From Eonycteris spelaea (Eukaryota; Chordata; Mammalia; Chiroptera; Pteropodidae): a DNA stretch of 64,000 nucleotides. The stretch lies in the NCBI GenBank assembly GCA_003508835.1, contig PUFA01000057.1:8754501-8818500 (forward strand). Reading direction: 5' to 3'. This document shows, piece by piece, positions 1 through 11,929 of the stretch (its first letter is position 1; each line of letters opens with the position of its first letter). The position numbers and the translations under genes were made by a program. A model generated the notes under the pieces. It saw only the letters and a program-made list of their open reading frames with translations, ran no database searches and was not told the origin of the DNA.

Positions 1-2569
1 TGATGACATCAAATTGGATTTGGGTGTTCAGGAGGACAGTGACCAAGTGATCATGGCAAAGTAAGGAAAGTAAGATGAAAGACCAAGAAGGTCCAAAGAA
101 TAAATAGAAACAATCAATTCCTGATATTGTCTGGAGTAGAATTTTAGATTTTTTTTATACTATATATATAAATTCAAAGCAACAAATATTTACTGAACAA
201 CTACTACCACTAAATTATGATTATTATAGTTTTATACTTTCCCAATTTTTTCTACTGTACTTAAAACTGGTCTTTCAAGGGCCTCTGTAAAATCTGCAAT
301 GCCTAGCATCACTGATGGTAAATATTTATCAAACAACTCTGCAATTCATTGTTTCCAGACTTGTGCTCAGCCCAGGGCCAGGGTTAGCATTCAGGGTGAT
401 GTTTTCAATTTAACTAATGTATTATGTATCCAATTTTTAAAATTCTACCCTCCTTTTCTCAGAAATCTTTCTAAAATATACCTCAGGCTTTCCCATCTTC
501 TTAAACAGATTGTCGTTTATGAAACCATAATTTATCCCACCCTAACTCTGGCTGCCTTCATCTCCTCCTAAACTGATGTTGCTGCTACTACCAACAAAGG
601 AGAAATGTCTAGTAGGCTTTCCACATCTAATTTTGCCTACGTTTTGCCCCCAAACTTAGTCATTGCTATCAGAGACAATTTGTTTACCTTTTAACTTTCA
701 TATTTGGAATCATTCTAGATGCTTAGATCTGCCAACTCTGTAAATTCCAGATAACCCAAATGTTAACACAATTCTACTTTCTAATTTTTCACTCAGAGTT
801 TTTCAGTTTGGAAGGATTTGTTTTTTTCATATTGACTGAAATAGCTTGTCACTTCATACTAATCCTAATTGTCATGAATTTTGTCTTAATTTTAGAATAT
901 AGAAAAATTTACTTCTAGCCATGAATTTTCTTATCAGATAACTCATTGTGCCTGTCCTCGGGAATAAGATCTTTAAGCTGGTCATACATACTGTGAATCT
1001 TCATGTGGATGCTATTGCCAGAGTCAATCCCTGGTAGACCACTGTGACACCAAGTCTGTTTTTATTGATTTAGGGCCCTTTGAATTCTTATTAAAAAAAA
1101 AAAAAACTAAACTAAAAATCTAAAACTGAAGTATGTTCTGTATCAGCTTTCACCCTGAAATGTTGACTTAATCTGTTCAATACACATGTTGTCCCCCTGA
1201 GAATCTACATGACCTAAAATTCCTAAGAAAAAAAAGGATGACAACACTTCAAAAGAATAAAATGCTAAACTCAATGATTAAGAGACAAGAAACCTAATGT
1301 CTGTGTTTTCCAGATGACATATTACTGTATACACTGAAAATACTTTTTTTCTCTTCTACAAATATTTCCTTTTAGTTTCTTTTCTAGTAGGAAACTATTA
1401 GTTTATTTTCTTTCCAAATGTCTGTCAAGCAAGGAGATTTACTACTTAACTTTAAAGCTGACTATAAATCATTTTATGTGAAAATTTCACTTCAGGACAG
1501 ACTTGAAAAGTTTTTGAAAATGTATTAGCCATTTGATATGTCTGATGGATGGCTGATAATAAGTAATGACTTAAGGGAAAGAAACCAAATCATTTTTTCT
1601 AAATTTATTCAAGCAGATGTTTTCACAGCTGTGCATTTCATCTGCTTTGGATATATTTTCATTTTTTTATCATCAAAACAGTATTAATATTTCAGTATTG
1701 AATCATGGCTACACATCAACTTTAGAAAAATATAAGCATATAAGTAACAACCATGAGCACACTATGGGTTCCATGACAATGAATGCCCCCCCCCCACCAT
1801 TCCTCGCATCTTCAAGTTCAAAGTCTCAAGAACATTCAATTGGCTAAGCCTTAGTTAGATGTCCATTTCATGTGTTTACCCCTTCCTGGCAGCCCTGGGT
1901 TAGAAAATCTGAGGTGCTAACCCTCTCTGAAAGTAGGAGGCTGGCACTACTTCTTACTAAGACTATAAAGAATAGGACATCTCTGCCCAAAAACAACAAT
2001 AGAATGCTTTGTTGGAAGAAGGAATAGTGGGTACTGAATAGGTAACATAATATAAGAAACTAATACACCTCTTGCGGAGCAATAAAACATTATTATTTCT
2101 GATTCTTTGACATAAATTAATATATGCCCTGGAATAAAAAAAGAATCCGCCTGTAGGAGTGGTTTGTAATTAAGAACTCGTACTTCAATAAGATGATTGA
2201 CAGACAGACATAGTTTACTGCTTTCAGTAAATCTTTTTTTTTTTTTTTAATTTTTAACTGGGAAACCCTGGTGTCACTCAGACATAGGGTATATGTAAAT
2301 TTTGCAATTATTAAAATCATCATAGTGAACAATTGAAAAGAATTGAATCATATTGCCATTTCTGTTTAACCAAAACTGAAGAATTCAAATGCCACAGAGA
2401 ACATAAGTAACTCCCTTCCTTTGTATTCTTTTTCTTCTTTTCTTTGAATTGATGTGCACCTCTATGAGCCACACTAATATTTATCACATTTTATTGTCTT
2501 TTTTGGTAATCTTTTTGATCCAGTCAGTAGGCTGAGCTACTACGCTGTTAGTGTTATGCAGAGCAATGA
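1..2569. other. Unique or unclassified AT-rich sequence
   Basis: I recognise no gene or repeat family here. The stretch holds short homopolymers (A run near 1093-1105, C run near 1787-1796, T run near 2236-2249). Reading frames are under 100 codons and have no domain-like features. Confidence 0.5.
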
Positions 2570-2870
2570 AGTTGTAAATATAATGAGGACACAGCCTCAA
2601 CCCCCAGAGAGATCACAGTCAATTGGAGGAGACAGACACAGCCCTGAGCTCAAAGAACTCACAATGTAATGTGGGAGATATACACCGAACTAGATAAGAA
2701 TACTTAATAATAGCAATACGTGCAGGGAATTATGGGAGAGATCATGAAGGACTGGACGGTAGGGATGAGGAGAGGATTCAGAGAAGGATTCCTGGAGGAG
2801 GTGACTCTGAAGGGGAAAGGTGCTGGAACATCAGGCAAGTCAAGGAGGTAAGATGAAATGGGCTGAGTAA
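2570..2870 (-). repeat. L2 LINE 3' fragment, antisense
   Basis: Read on the plus strand this follows the antisense L2 3' region: the 'gagctcaaagaactcacaat' block near 2647, then the 'ttcctggaggaggtgactct' block near 2789, in consensus order. It is an old, heavily diverged, non-functional copy. A possible continuation is the 'gacaagtgcaaaagctctga' block near 3070. Confidence 0.7.
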
Positions 2871-3094
2871 AGATCACCAGAAGCAGTTTAATTTTGTGTG
2901 GTTGCTACCCAGGTTTGTGCTTGTGATTGTATCCAGCATAATTTTGGGGTTGCAGAAATGTGTGTATGATCGTGTAGCCTTGTGAAAACAGCAGGACCAA
3001 ATGGTGATGATGCTAAAACGAAAAGAGACAAGCAAACTTCTTTTGAATCTGTGGAAGGCAGAATGGGATGACAAGTGCAAAAGCTCTGATTCTC

Positions 3095-3272
3095 AGTCCT
3101 TTTTTCTTCTCAGCAATGTAATCTTAAATGGGTTACTCAATTCTCCAAGTTTCATTCCTCATCTATAAAATGGAGATAAACTTGAATTGAGCTATCTATT
3201 CTAAGGAGTAAAAGAGTGTCAAAATAATCGAGCACACTGCCTGGGTATAAAAATGTTCAATAAATATTATTT
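3095..3272 (+). repeat. MIR SINE
   Basis: The MIR core order is visible: a diverged 'gtaatcttaaatgggttact' block, then 'cctcatctataaaatggaga', then the end 'gcctgggtataaaaatgttc' with 'aataaatatta'. It is an ancient tRNA-derived SINE with no coding content. Confidence 0.85.
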
Positions 3273-3849
3273 TGGTTTTCTCTTCTCACCTACTCCCAGA
3301 AAATGCAAATGAGGTAATTTCTGTTTGTTAAGTCTATCCATTTGCACGCACAGTTGATTGCTAAATGTGTTAAATAGGAGGGGTTTACGCAGCTGAGGTT
3401 TCCCATGGTTTTACACAGTTCACACTGGACACCATTAGCGTAGGTAGAAGCAATGTCCCAGAATCCTTTACCCCCCACTTTTGTTATGCATTCCTTGGCA
3501 AGGAGGGATATTTTCCCTGATGCCACTATCATACCAGGTAAAATATCTGCTTCTTTCTGGACCTTACATGATACTGGGTTAAGAATGCCGCCCAAGGGCT
3601 TCTGGACCTAAATGTGTGACTCAGCAGTTTGTTCCAGGGCATGTTTTACTTCCTCTGGTTACTATAAAACCAAACTTATGAATAGTTTATAGAGTCCTTC
3701 CAAAGTTATGCCTCAGGGACTAAAAAGTTGGGCTTGAATAATCTATCCAAAACATGTCAATTGACATTTTCTCCATCACTTAAATGTTCATTTTAAAAAT
3801 CAAAATAATAAGTGTCTTTTGTTAGAGCCCCTTCACGACCTAGTTTCTT
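3273..3849. other. Unique sequence, no recognised element
   Basis: No repeat family is recognised. A 101-codon open frame on the minus strand (3290-3595) has five cysteines in its middle part but no domain I know and no clear splice context, so it is not called as a gene. Confidence 0.4.
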
Positions 3850-3995
3850 GTCATTCATTTATCTATTCAACAAGCATTTATTTAATTCCTTTCTGCCAGG
3901 CACTTATTCTAGTCACCGGATAGACAGAGATAAAAAAGACAATTCTCTTTCCCACAAGTTTACTTTCTTGTTAGATAAACTATTCAAAGATGACA
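3850..3995 (-). repeat. L2 LINE 3' end, antisense
   Basis: The plus strand reads 'ctattcaacaagcatttatt', then 'ctgccaggcacttattctag', then the 'cacaagtttactttcttgtt' block. This is the classic antisense L2 3' terminus (target-like tail, 'gccaggcac' block, 'gagcttacattctag' block). Confidence 0.8.
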
Positions 3996-3999
3996 CTTT

Positions 4000-4370
4000 A
4001 CAAAATAAACATGAAGTTTTCTTTTTATTATTATTTTTAACTTTCAGAAACTATTAAGAAAAGTCCCTCATTTGCTTTGCCTTTATATAATTTGTCTCCA
4101 TCTCAGCCCTAGTTATAATGTTGTCTTCTGTAAATCTAGGTTAAATAAATTTACATAGTGGTCAAGAGTTATTACAAAGAAAACTGTAGAATTATAGAAA
4201 ATTCTGACAGTAAAATGTAACTGACAAATGTATTCCCTCATTATAAATAGGGGAAAATAAGAACCGAACTTGGTTAGTGATTGGTTGTTGCCAGAATTGG
4301 GGATGGAAACACCTGACTCTAACATGATACTTCTGGCATCATTAGAATGGTATTCAGATGTGATGTCACA
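4000..4370. other. AT-rich sequence, nothing recognised
   Basis: No gene or repeat family is recognised between the L2 and MIR fragments. Confidence 0.4.
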
Positions 4371-4374
4371 CAAT

Positions 4375-4515
4375 TTTTCAAAGCAGTTTCACATACCTTC
4401 TTCCATTTACTCCTCAGCACAGCCCATGAAGCTAGGATTCTTGCCCCCATTTCACCTAGACTCAGAGAAGTTGTATGCTGGCTCAAGGTCATACAACAAA
4501 CAAGAAGCAGGTCAA
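4375..4515 (-). repeat. MIR SINE, antisense
   Basis: Antisense MIR blocks occur in order: 'ccccatttcacctagactca' near 4446, then 'ctcaaggtcatacaacaaac' near 4483. The 5' part ('aaagcagtttcacatacctt') is more diverged. Confidence 0.75.
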
Positions 4516-4884
4516 AAGACAAATCAGACGGACTAAGAAAAGCAGAGCATAGGAAGTAAATAATGATTTGGTTAGTTCCTGGTAGATGGAGATCAGGATA
4601 GACCAGTTCAGAGAGTAGGAAAGTCTCTTGAAAGAGAATAAAAAGCCCCAACTAGGAAACAAAGACCTACAAATCGAGGACTCTGTATCTAGAGCCAGAA
4701 GCTACATAAAAATTCATCCAGACAAGGAAACTTACAGAGTGAGACGACTTCTTCTTCAAGTCTCTGAAACTAATTAATAATCAAGCTAGGGGAGAAGTTT
4801 ACATCTCTTGACTCCCAGTGTTTATATAATCACATAATTTTCTGGCTGGAAAGGTCAGTGGACGCTCAAATTTTAATAAAAGCT

Positions 4885-5472
4885 GGAAGGATAGTGGGCT
4901 AATCTTTATAATGGTGGCTCTCAATGAGCCATACTTCCCCGTATTCATACCCTTGTATTTTTCTTTTCCCTTGAATCTGGCCTGATTCTGTAACCTTATT
5001 TAACCAGTAGAACATGATGAAGTGAAAGGATCTCAGTTGCAATACTAAGCCTTAGAAAGGCCTGGAAGCTTTCATTTTTGCACTCTAGAAGAAGCTAACC
5101 ACCATGTAAGAAGTTTAGCTATTCAGAAACTGCCATCCTGCGAGAAGTCTAATCTAGTTTTATGGCAATGCAATGCAATGCAAAAAAAAAAAAAAAAAAA
5201 AAAACCCAAAACAAAACACTGAGACCCTTAACTAACAGCCTCAGTTAACCATCAAGCCAACAGCAAATACCAACCTGCCAGACTTGGGAGTGAGGCCATC
5301 TTGCAAGTGAATCCTCCAGCCCCAGTCAAACCTATCAGCCATGTAGAGCAGAGATGAACTGTCCCAGAAAAATCTTATTCAAATTGCTGGACTGGGAACA
5401 AATAAAATGTTGTAGTCAGCTACTAAGTTTGGAGATACTTTGTTACATAACATAAGTGGCTGAAACAGAGAA
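4885..5472 (+). repeat. MaLR-type (MLT1-like) LTR with poly(A) insertion
   Basis: The copy runs through 'aaccagtagaacatgatgaa', 'gccatgtagagcagagatga' and the 3' LTR signature 'tactaagtttggagatactt' followed by 'tgttacataac'. An A-rich microsatellite (5166-5220: AATGC units, then a pure A run) interrupts it. Old MaLR LTRs like this are non-coding and usually solo. The family is fairly sure, the subfamily is not. Confidence 0.7.
5166..5220 (+). repeat. (AATGC)n / poly(A) simple repeat
   Basis: Three AATGC-like units lead into about 22 consecutive A residues and an AAAAC-type decay. It lies inside the MaLR-type copy, so it arose after that insertion. Confidence 0.9.
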
Positions 5473-5474
5473 GG

Positions 5475-6060
5475 TGTCTGCTTATGGTCAAGGTCCTGGA
5501 ACTAAGAAATCTTGAAGACTTACTTCCTCAGCTGGACAGAGACAAACACTAACCAGTGGTTTATCTCTAACTTTTTTTTTTTTTTTTGGTTCTAAGATTC
5601 TTTGAGCTTCTGATTCTCTACTTGGCTTACCTTATGATTTCAGATAAACCCAATGTCTACATAATAAAGAGATTTTTGTTCCTGGAAGGTGACTGGCCTT
5701 ATGGGGATTACTTTTCCCACTAGGGAGTAGAACATAGGTGACAGGAAAAGAAGGAGAATGGTCTTTCAGAGTTATAAGCAGACAGCAGAAGAAACTCCAA
5801 GAGTCTAGGAAAGAAAACCAAAAATTTATCTCCATGGAGGACATTGGGGTGTATATAGAGTAAATAACAGAATATCCATAGGAAAAGTACCAGGCAATCC
5901 TGAAACAGGCAGGTTAACAGAAATTGACTTGAGAAATTGACTTTTGGTTCATCCAACATTACTGGAAGCACTTAAAAATGTTCTGGGCTTGTAACTAGTT
6001 ACTTGCAGCTGGTGAGCGGACAGGAACATAGATGCAGTCTCCAGAGAAGTTAGGAAGTAG
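5475..6060. other. Unclassified sequence
   Basis: No recognised repeat or gene. There is a T run at about 5571-5587. Overlapping open frames on the minus strand (about 5630-5970, up to 83 codons) show no domain. Confidence 0.4.
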
Positions 6061-6064
6061 GTGT

Positions 6065-6530
6065 ATCAATTATTTATGCTACTAAAATGCTGAATGGCAA
6101 CCAACCACAAAACTTCTATGGCATACACCAATAAACATTTGTTTAGCTCATGAGTCTAAGGGGTTTGCCAGATCTGGGTTGGTCTTGGCAGATCTTGACT
6201 GGTCTTGGCAGATCTTGCTTACCTGTCTAGGATTTCTAGCTATATTGACTGATTAACGGTGGCCTTCACTAGGAAGACTGGGGTAACCTGGCTCTGGTCC
6301 ATATTTTTCTTATTCTCCTCCTGGGACCAGTGGACTAGTCTGGGCATGTTCTTCTTATAGTAATGACAAAGGGCAAGAGTGAACAAGTCCAATTGCACAA
6401 GTGATTTCAAACCTCTAATTGTGACACATTTGTTGTTATCTTATCAGCCAAAGCAACTCACATGGCTGAACTGAGAGTCAGAGGAGGAGGACAAAAAGAA
6501 TGGGTGTAGAAAGAGGTTAAGAATTATGAC
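6065..6530 (-). repeat. MaLR-type LTR-like repeat, antisense
   Basis: It opens with the antisense 3' LTR form ('aaccaaccacaaaacttcta', then 'aataaacatttgtttagctc') and later has 'gggcatgttcttcttatagt', 'gtgaacaagtccaattgcac' and 'ccaaagcaactcacatggct'. These blocks recur in consensus order in other mammalian copies. A two-unit 20-base tandem repeat sits inside at 6181-6220. Confidence 0.55.
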
Positions 6531-6534
6531 CATT

Positions 6535-7060
6535 AATCAAGATATCATGGAAGTTATTTTATAAAAATCAACTTTGAAAATAGAAAGGGAGCTGCTCGAA
6601 GGTTCTGTCAGGACCTCTTATGATTAGGCAGTGTTATTAGTCCCTGGAGACGCAAAGCTAAGCACACGTGCCCCTTTAAGAGGGAGCATTTGCTGCTCTG
6701 CTTAGTCCTCAGTCCTTTACCCACATCAAAGGAACTCTATTTCTGCAGGTCATTCACATGACCAGCCTTTTGCGACCACCCTTCAATATCCCATGGCTTT
6801 TTGAAGGCACATAGGGACCACTGGACTTTGGAGTTGAGGAAGGAGGTTGTCCTGCGGTATAGGAAATAAATGTGGTAATTGAGGTACTGTGGGTTTTCCA
6901 AGTCTCTGTTCAGAGGCCCAGAGGTATTCTCAGGAAGAAATTGTTGAACGGAGAATGGTGCAACAGACTTCATTATATTATATTTTTCCCTATTACAAGT
7001 AAAGGTGACTTGGATGAATGATCAAAAGGCCAATTAGATAGTAAGACATTGTCAATACAT
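6535..7060. other. Unclassified sequence
   Basis: No repeat or gene recognised. A 78-codon minus-strand open frame at 6737-6973 shows no known domain. Confidence 0.35.
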
Positions 7061-7061
7061 A

Positions 7062-7228
7062 CAGGTATACCTCAGAGATATTGCGAGTTTGGCTCCATCA
7101 CAATAAAGTATTGTAATAAAGTGAGTCATAATCTTTTTGCTACTGGAGGGTCTTGCCTTCGGTTTGTAAAAAAAATGAAACATCTAGAAGCACAGTAAAG
7201 TGAAGTGTAATAAAGCAAGGTATGCCTA
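7062..7228 (+). mobile_element. Tigger1-type internally deleted DNA transposon (MITE)
   Basis: The 5' end 'caggtatacctcagagatat' and the 3' end 'aataaagcaaggtatgccta' are inverted termini of the Tigger1 (pogo/Tc1-mariner-like) family. The inner 'cgag/cgca ... aataaag' pattern matches the family's subterminal parts. About 165 bases remain, so the transposase gene is deleted and the copy is non-autonomous. TA dinucleotides lie near both ends, as expected for this superfamily, but both ends are mutated. Confidence 0.85.
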
Positions 7229-7234
7229 TATTTA

Positions 7235-8615
7235 TCTAGGACTTCCAAGGGAGAAAAACAGTGCACTGTCAGTCAAAATTCTAATGGTTACTTAGAGAGA
7301 CAAACCACTAGAAGTATCATTCAAGAACTGCCAATTCCTATTGCTCTGACTCTGCCTGAGTTTACAAAGTCTTTTGTGAATTAGGTTGTTCGGCATGGGC
7401 TAGTTACCCAGAGCTTGAAAACCACAAGCATTAAGCACTGAGTTTCGGGACCTGTATAACCAGACACCACAGCTTCAATCCTACCAATAAATTTGGACAT
7501 CGTAAGGTACTCTGGGGCTGCAGCCCTCCTCACACTGAATATTTCTTTAACTGTGGAATATTACGTTAGATAAGCCTCTAATGATGGAGCCCCTATCTTC
7601 TAGAAGTCCTGACCACTGTCATGACTCATAGGAAATTTTCCAATTAAAATGTGCTATCAATGCAATATTTATATATTTTATAGGTTTCTTGCTTTGGAAA
7701 GTGAAATCCTAGCAAACAGCAACTTGTATTTTAGTAGCTCTGGTAGACCACAAGATAAAGTTGGAACTTGATTTGAAAATACTGACAGATGTAAAACTTC
7801 CCGTTAATCTGTACTCAAGAAGCTGAGCAGACACTCTTGGTGTTCTACCTTCTGCCCTAGCCTCTGTACCCAAAGGTCACTTACTATGGAAAACTGTGAC
7901 TCTCAGCCAAAAGGCTTTTTTCTCACTTTGGGAACATGATTGGTCCATGCACAGGGGCAAGCTGAACATGCAGAGACTTAATGCTCCCTCAACCAATGAC
8001 GGACACGGAGGTGATGGATAAAGATCCCAGCTTCCTCACCTTTGAAGTGGAATGACTCTGAAAAACATATTCTATACAGTCTTGCAGTAGTTACCTGCTT
8101 CGTAATGAACCCTACATGAACCACCTTACGTGCCCTGTCTTACTTCTCCATTTCCTTGCTAACATTTCCTGGGATCCCCTCCAAACCAATTACTTGTTCA
8201 CAAATCTGTGTTTCAACCCAAGAAAGCATTCAGTCTCAAAAAGACAACACAGTCAAAATAATAAGCTGAGGTTGCTAGAATAATACCTGGAATTTTCACA
8301 GTTTTTCTTTGTCTTTGTTGAATTCAGCAAAGTAGGAACTGATATTATAAGCTAAATAAAAGTGATTTTAATAAATGAAATTCAAGCAAGACAAATCCAG
8401 GGCTTTAGGTGGATGACAGACAGATAAACAGACACATAGAGGAAATGATAGCTTCAGCCATCTATGTGACCTATCAGTCTGTCTTAGCCTGGGGTCAGTG
8501 GTAGGCAAACTAAAAATTTGAGGAAATACAGCCTGTAGTCTTTGCCACCTAACTATGGAATTTCATAGAACCTTACAAAGAAAGGACAATATAATTCCCT
8601 GTGGCTCCTCCTGCA
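7235..8615. other. Unclassified sequence
   Basis: Nearly 1.4 kb with no gene or confidently recognised repeat. GC and CpG content look like the rest of the window. Confidence 0.4.
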
Positions 8616-8619
8616 ACTT

Positions 8620-8900
8620 GCTTTTCTTGCTTGGTGTCATGTTTCTGAGATTTTTTTCAGGATTGATATATACACTCTCATTTTCATTGCTTCATAGTAG
8701 TCCATGTGTACAAAATACAGCACAATTTATTGATTCATTCTCTTGTAGGTAAATATTCAGAATGTTCTACTGCTTCATAATCACAGCCCAACATTCTTGT
8801 CTGTACCTAGCCCCTGTGTGTGCATGTGTGTGTGTGCACGCAAGTGTATGTGTACATGGGGTTACTAGGATATGTATGTGAGAGTGGACTTGCTGAGTGG
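8620..8900 (-). repeat. L1 ORF2-end fragment, antisense, diverged
   Basis: The plus strand resembles the antisense L1 ORF2 3' end: 'gtcatgtttctgagattttt', 'catagtagtccatgtgtaca', 'cacaatttattgattcattc', then 'gagagtggacttgctgagtg' (from the antisense 'agtggaattgctggg' block). A TG-rich stretch near 8816-8860 has expanded within it. Confidence 0.55.
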
Positions 8901-8904
8901 AAGA

Positions 8905-9050
8905 CAACAGTGGTCACCTCTGGTGGTAGGTGTGGAGATAGAGAGATCTTTAGAAAGACTGTGATTGTTCAATGGATGTTGGTCTCATCATTCCAATATT
9001 TCTTTGTATGTCTGAAATATTTTGTTCGTAATTTAAAAATACATGAATCT
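8905..9050 (+). repeat. L1 3' UTR fragment, sense, diverged
   Basis: The blocks 'agtggtcacctctggtggta' and the ending 'ttgttcgtaatttaaaaata' match the sense 3' end of old L1 elements. It abuts an antisense L1 piece on its left. Confidence 0.5.
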
Positions 9051-9054
9051 ACTC

Positions 9055-10055
9055 TGGGTTTGAATGGGCCCAGATATAACCCTTTTCTGGCTTACTTTGC
9101 TGCCTTTGCTTGTTAAAATTTCTCTCAAGCACATTGCAATTACTAATGTTTCCAAGAAGAATGTACTCAAGAGGTATAGAATCATTTCTGTGCAAAGTTA
9201 GCAAAACTAGCAATAGAAAAAATAATAATTATTTAATCTAACAGAAAGTTTCTCTCTGACTTTAAGTGTTGTCTTTGTCATTCAACTTCTAAAAGTATCG
9301 TTTTCAGAAATTGACTTATGTAAACAGTCCTCTCCTCTTGGGGAATTCCAGGATATGCTTTATCCATTGGTCCCTGAAACTGAGCAGCTCTGCAAGAAAA
9401 GTAATGTAGGTCATTTCAGGCTTTCATCCTTTGTTATTTCAAGTCAATAAAAATAGTTGTCCAGGAAGGTGACTCAGGATTTGGCTTGCTCTGTCTTACT
9501 TGATTAAAATAATAGCAGGTTGATTTGGCTTATTTCATTCCTTTTCACCTCTTTATTCTTGCTAGAAATTAGCTAAAATAACTATTTTTCCTTTCCCACC
9601 TCCAATCAGTTTACTTTGAACAAAAAAATTATTTTCACCAGATTTGATATAAGTGCACACAAGATTTCTGAATTAGATAGGCCTAGTTTTCCCTTACTTC
9701 CTCACCAAAAATTCCATCTATGAAGGTATATTTCAAAAATAGAAAGTGAGCATAATGACCATGTGAGTTTCCATTAGGAGGGACTGGGGCTATGATTCAG
9801 CTCTTTTGTGAGCACTGATTACCTAATCAAGGGGGCAATGACTCTGCTGCTATTGAGAGGTGATACCCTGAATAATGAAATCTTTCTCTTTTTGAGCATT
9901 CCCTTTCTGTTTGGAGATCTCAAAGTATTTTAAAATAGTAATGAGTCTCTAAGCCACTTTTATGCTAGCAGATATCAGGCCATCAGTAGTTTATATTAAA
10001 CTACTCAATGGAAATAACACTAAAAACACTAGTAGATAAAATTCATAAACCACAT
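9055..10055. other. Unclassified AT-rich sequence
   Basis: About 1 kb with no gene and no repeat family that I can name. Confidence 0.4.
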
Positions 10056-10059
10056 AATG

Positions 10060-10278
10060 TGTGTGAGGCACTGTTGTTAGGGTTTCTTTTGTTTTTGTTT
10101 TTGTTTTTATAACATTATCTTGTTTAATCCACACGATATCCTTCATGCATACATAAAGGGGTTGAAGTAGAGAGAGGTTAAGTAACTCACCTAAAGTTAC
10201 ATAGCTAGTAAGTGCTTGAGCTGGGATTTGAGCCAGGTGGCTGGGCTCTTCACTTCATATTCTTAATTCCTTTGCCAT
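10060..10278 (-). repeat. MIR SINE, antisense
   Basis: Near-complete antisense MIR: 'gtgtgtgaggcactgttgtt', 'aacattatcttgtttaatcc', 'agagagaggttaagtaactc', 'tagctagtaagtgcttgagc'. A small GTTTTT-type T-rich expansion sits at about 10085-10108. Confidence 0.85.
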
Positions 10279-10284
10279 ACGGAG

Positions 10285-10400
10285 GCTCACAGGGGATAGG
10301 TAACTTGGAAATGGTCACACAGCTACAGAATGGTAGAGCTGAAGTTTTAACCCAGGTCATCTTTTTGTGAAACCTGAGATGTTAATTTCTACTTTACTAG
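10285..10400 (-). repeat. Second MIR fragment, antisense
   Basis: The run 'taacttggaaatggtcacac' followed by 'agctacagaatggtagagct' and 'acccaggtcatc' is another antisense MIR core. It begins within about 10 bases of the preceding MIR and repeats its middle section. Confidence 0.7.
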
Positions 10401-10404
10401 AAAA

Positions 10405-11435
10405 AAAAGTCTTAAGTCATTATTTAAAGTCCTTCTTTAGATTATTGGTAATTCATATACGAATTTCATTTCTCCTAATTACCGGCCACCTCTGAAGTGC
10501 TAGACAACAGTTTCAAATGACAAGTGTTAGAAGGCATGGATTTTTTATATATAAAGGCTCTAAAGATCAAAGTAGAAGGAAGTAGAATAAGTCCTTATAC
10601 ACCCAGAAAAAAGAAAAAGATAACATTATCAGCTGTTCTTGGTCCTTTGGAGTCAGAAATAATCCCAGACTCTTCTACTTTAGAGCAAAGAGATAAGAAA
10701 AGCTAAGTGAGAAGCCACTGGGGTGGATGCCATTAAAACAAAATGCTTTAAAAATCTAAGCGCAAGTGATCTTTTTTCTCTAGGAAAATCACCAGCTCTT
10801 TATCATAACCCAGAGTGATTCGTAACAGAGGATGAGTCCTGGGTGAAATCCCAGTGTGGGGACAACAAATAGGAAATTGGCCCAGGCAAGGTGCCTAGGA
10901 CACATAATTTAGGGAGCATTCACTCTCAGTGCCACGCAAGTGCTAATCTGCACAGGACTGAGGTTGCATAATTTTTCCAAGTCTAACTCTTGAGTGCAAG
11001 TAAAGGGCAGTTTCCCTAAAATATCCAGCCTGAGGTCACCTGGGGTAGACAGAACAGAGTCAGAGATGAGTGGAGCCAGTCTGGAGAGTGCTCTGTGGAG
11101 ATGTTAATACAACACTGCCAGCATCTCCTGTTCATCGCATGTGGGCCTGAGAGAAGGATGCCAGGTAAGGCAGGAAGGAGAGGTGGAGAAAAGGAGAGGC
11201 TCACCAGGAGGCCTGCATATTTGGGACCTCTTTCTTCTGCTCATGAGGAATGTCTAAGCCGTAAACACCATACTGTGGCTGTAAAGTCCTGCATGTCTGG
11301 CAGTCTCTCTCCCTCTCCTGTCCCATGTGGTCCACACTGGGTTTTTTTCCTTTGAATGTTCCCACCTCATGGCTTTATACTTGCTGTCACCTTGACTGGA
11401 AATAGATCCCAGCACTACATGTGGCTGACCCACCA
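10405..11435. other. Unclassified sequence
   Basis: No repeat family recognised. Short overlapping frames at 11016-11560 on both strands (60-86 codons) lack domains. The region is slightly richer in GC than its neighbours. Confidence 0.4.
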
Positions 11436-11439
11436 CCAC

Positions 11440-11697
11440 TTCAAAATCACCACCTCTGGGTACCTAGCCAGCTCCCCCAGACTGAAGGAGCACCTAGCCC
11501 TCCCAAGTGCTTTATTTTCTTCAGGCCACTTTTCACAATCTGAAATGACCTTGTTCTAGGGTGTGTGGACAATTCTCCATAATAAAAATTCCCTCTATAG
11601 TGTGAGCTCCACGACAGCCAGGGTTTTGTTTTATTTACTGCTGTCAAAAGTGCCTGGCATGTAGTGGGTACTTCATAAATCTATGTTGAATTAATGA
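11440..11697 (+). repeat. L2 LINE 3' end
   Basis: Sense L2 3' blocks appear in order: 'tttcacaatctgaaatgacc', 'gtgagctccacgacagccag', 'agtgcctggcatgtagtggg', ending 'atgttgaattaatga'. No coding sequence remains. Confidence 0.85.
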
Positions 11698-11699
11698 GC

Positions 11700-11925
11700 T
11701 CCATCTGCCTATTTCAGTCAAGGAAGGGTGTCAGCTTCACAGTTCCTCCTTGCTCCCTTGTGATATAGTTATCAGGTCCACCCTCTCTGATGAGCATCTG
11801 CTTGAGAAACCAGATCTTGGCATGTGTATTTTCATGTCTGTGATATTATGGGAGTCACACTCAGCTCCTGAGTTTTGTGTGACATGAATATGAAAAAAAA
11901 ATCTCATCTCCAAAATAGTGAGAAT
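11700..11925. other. Unclassified sequence
   Basis: Nothing recognised. Confidence 0.35.
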
Positions 11926-11929
11926 ATCC

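Noticed and set aside
3290..3595. 101-codon minus-strand frame with several cysteines
   Set aside because: No recognisable domain, no clear acceptor/donor pair and no similarity I can name. Left as unique sequence.
8470..8540. Possible MER1/Charlie-type end ('ggtaggcaaacta')
   Set aside because: Only a short resemblance, with no continuing match.
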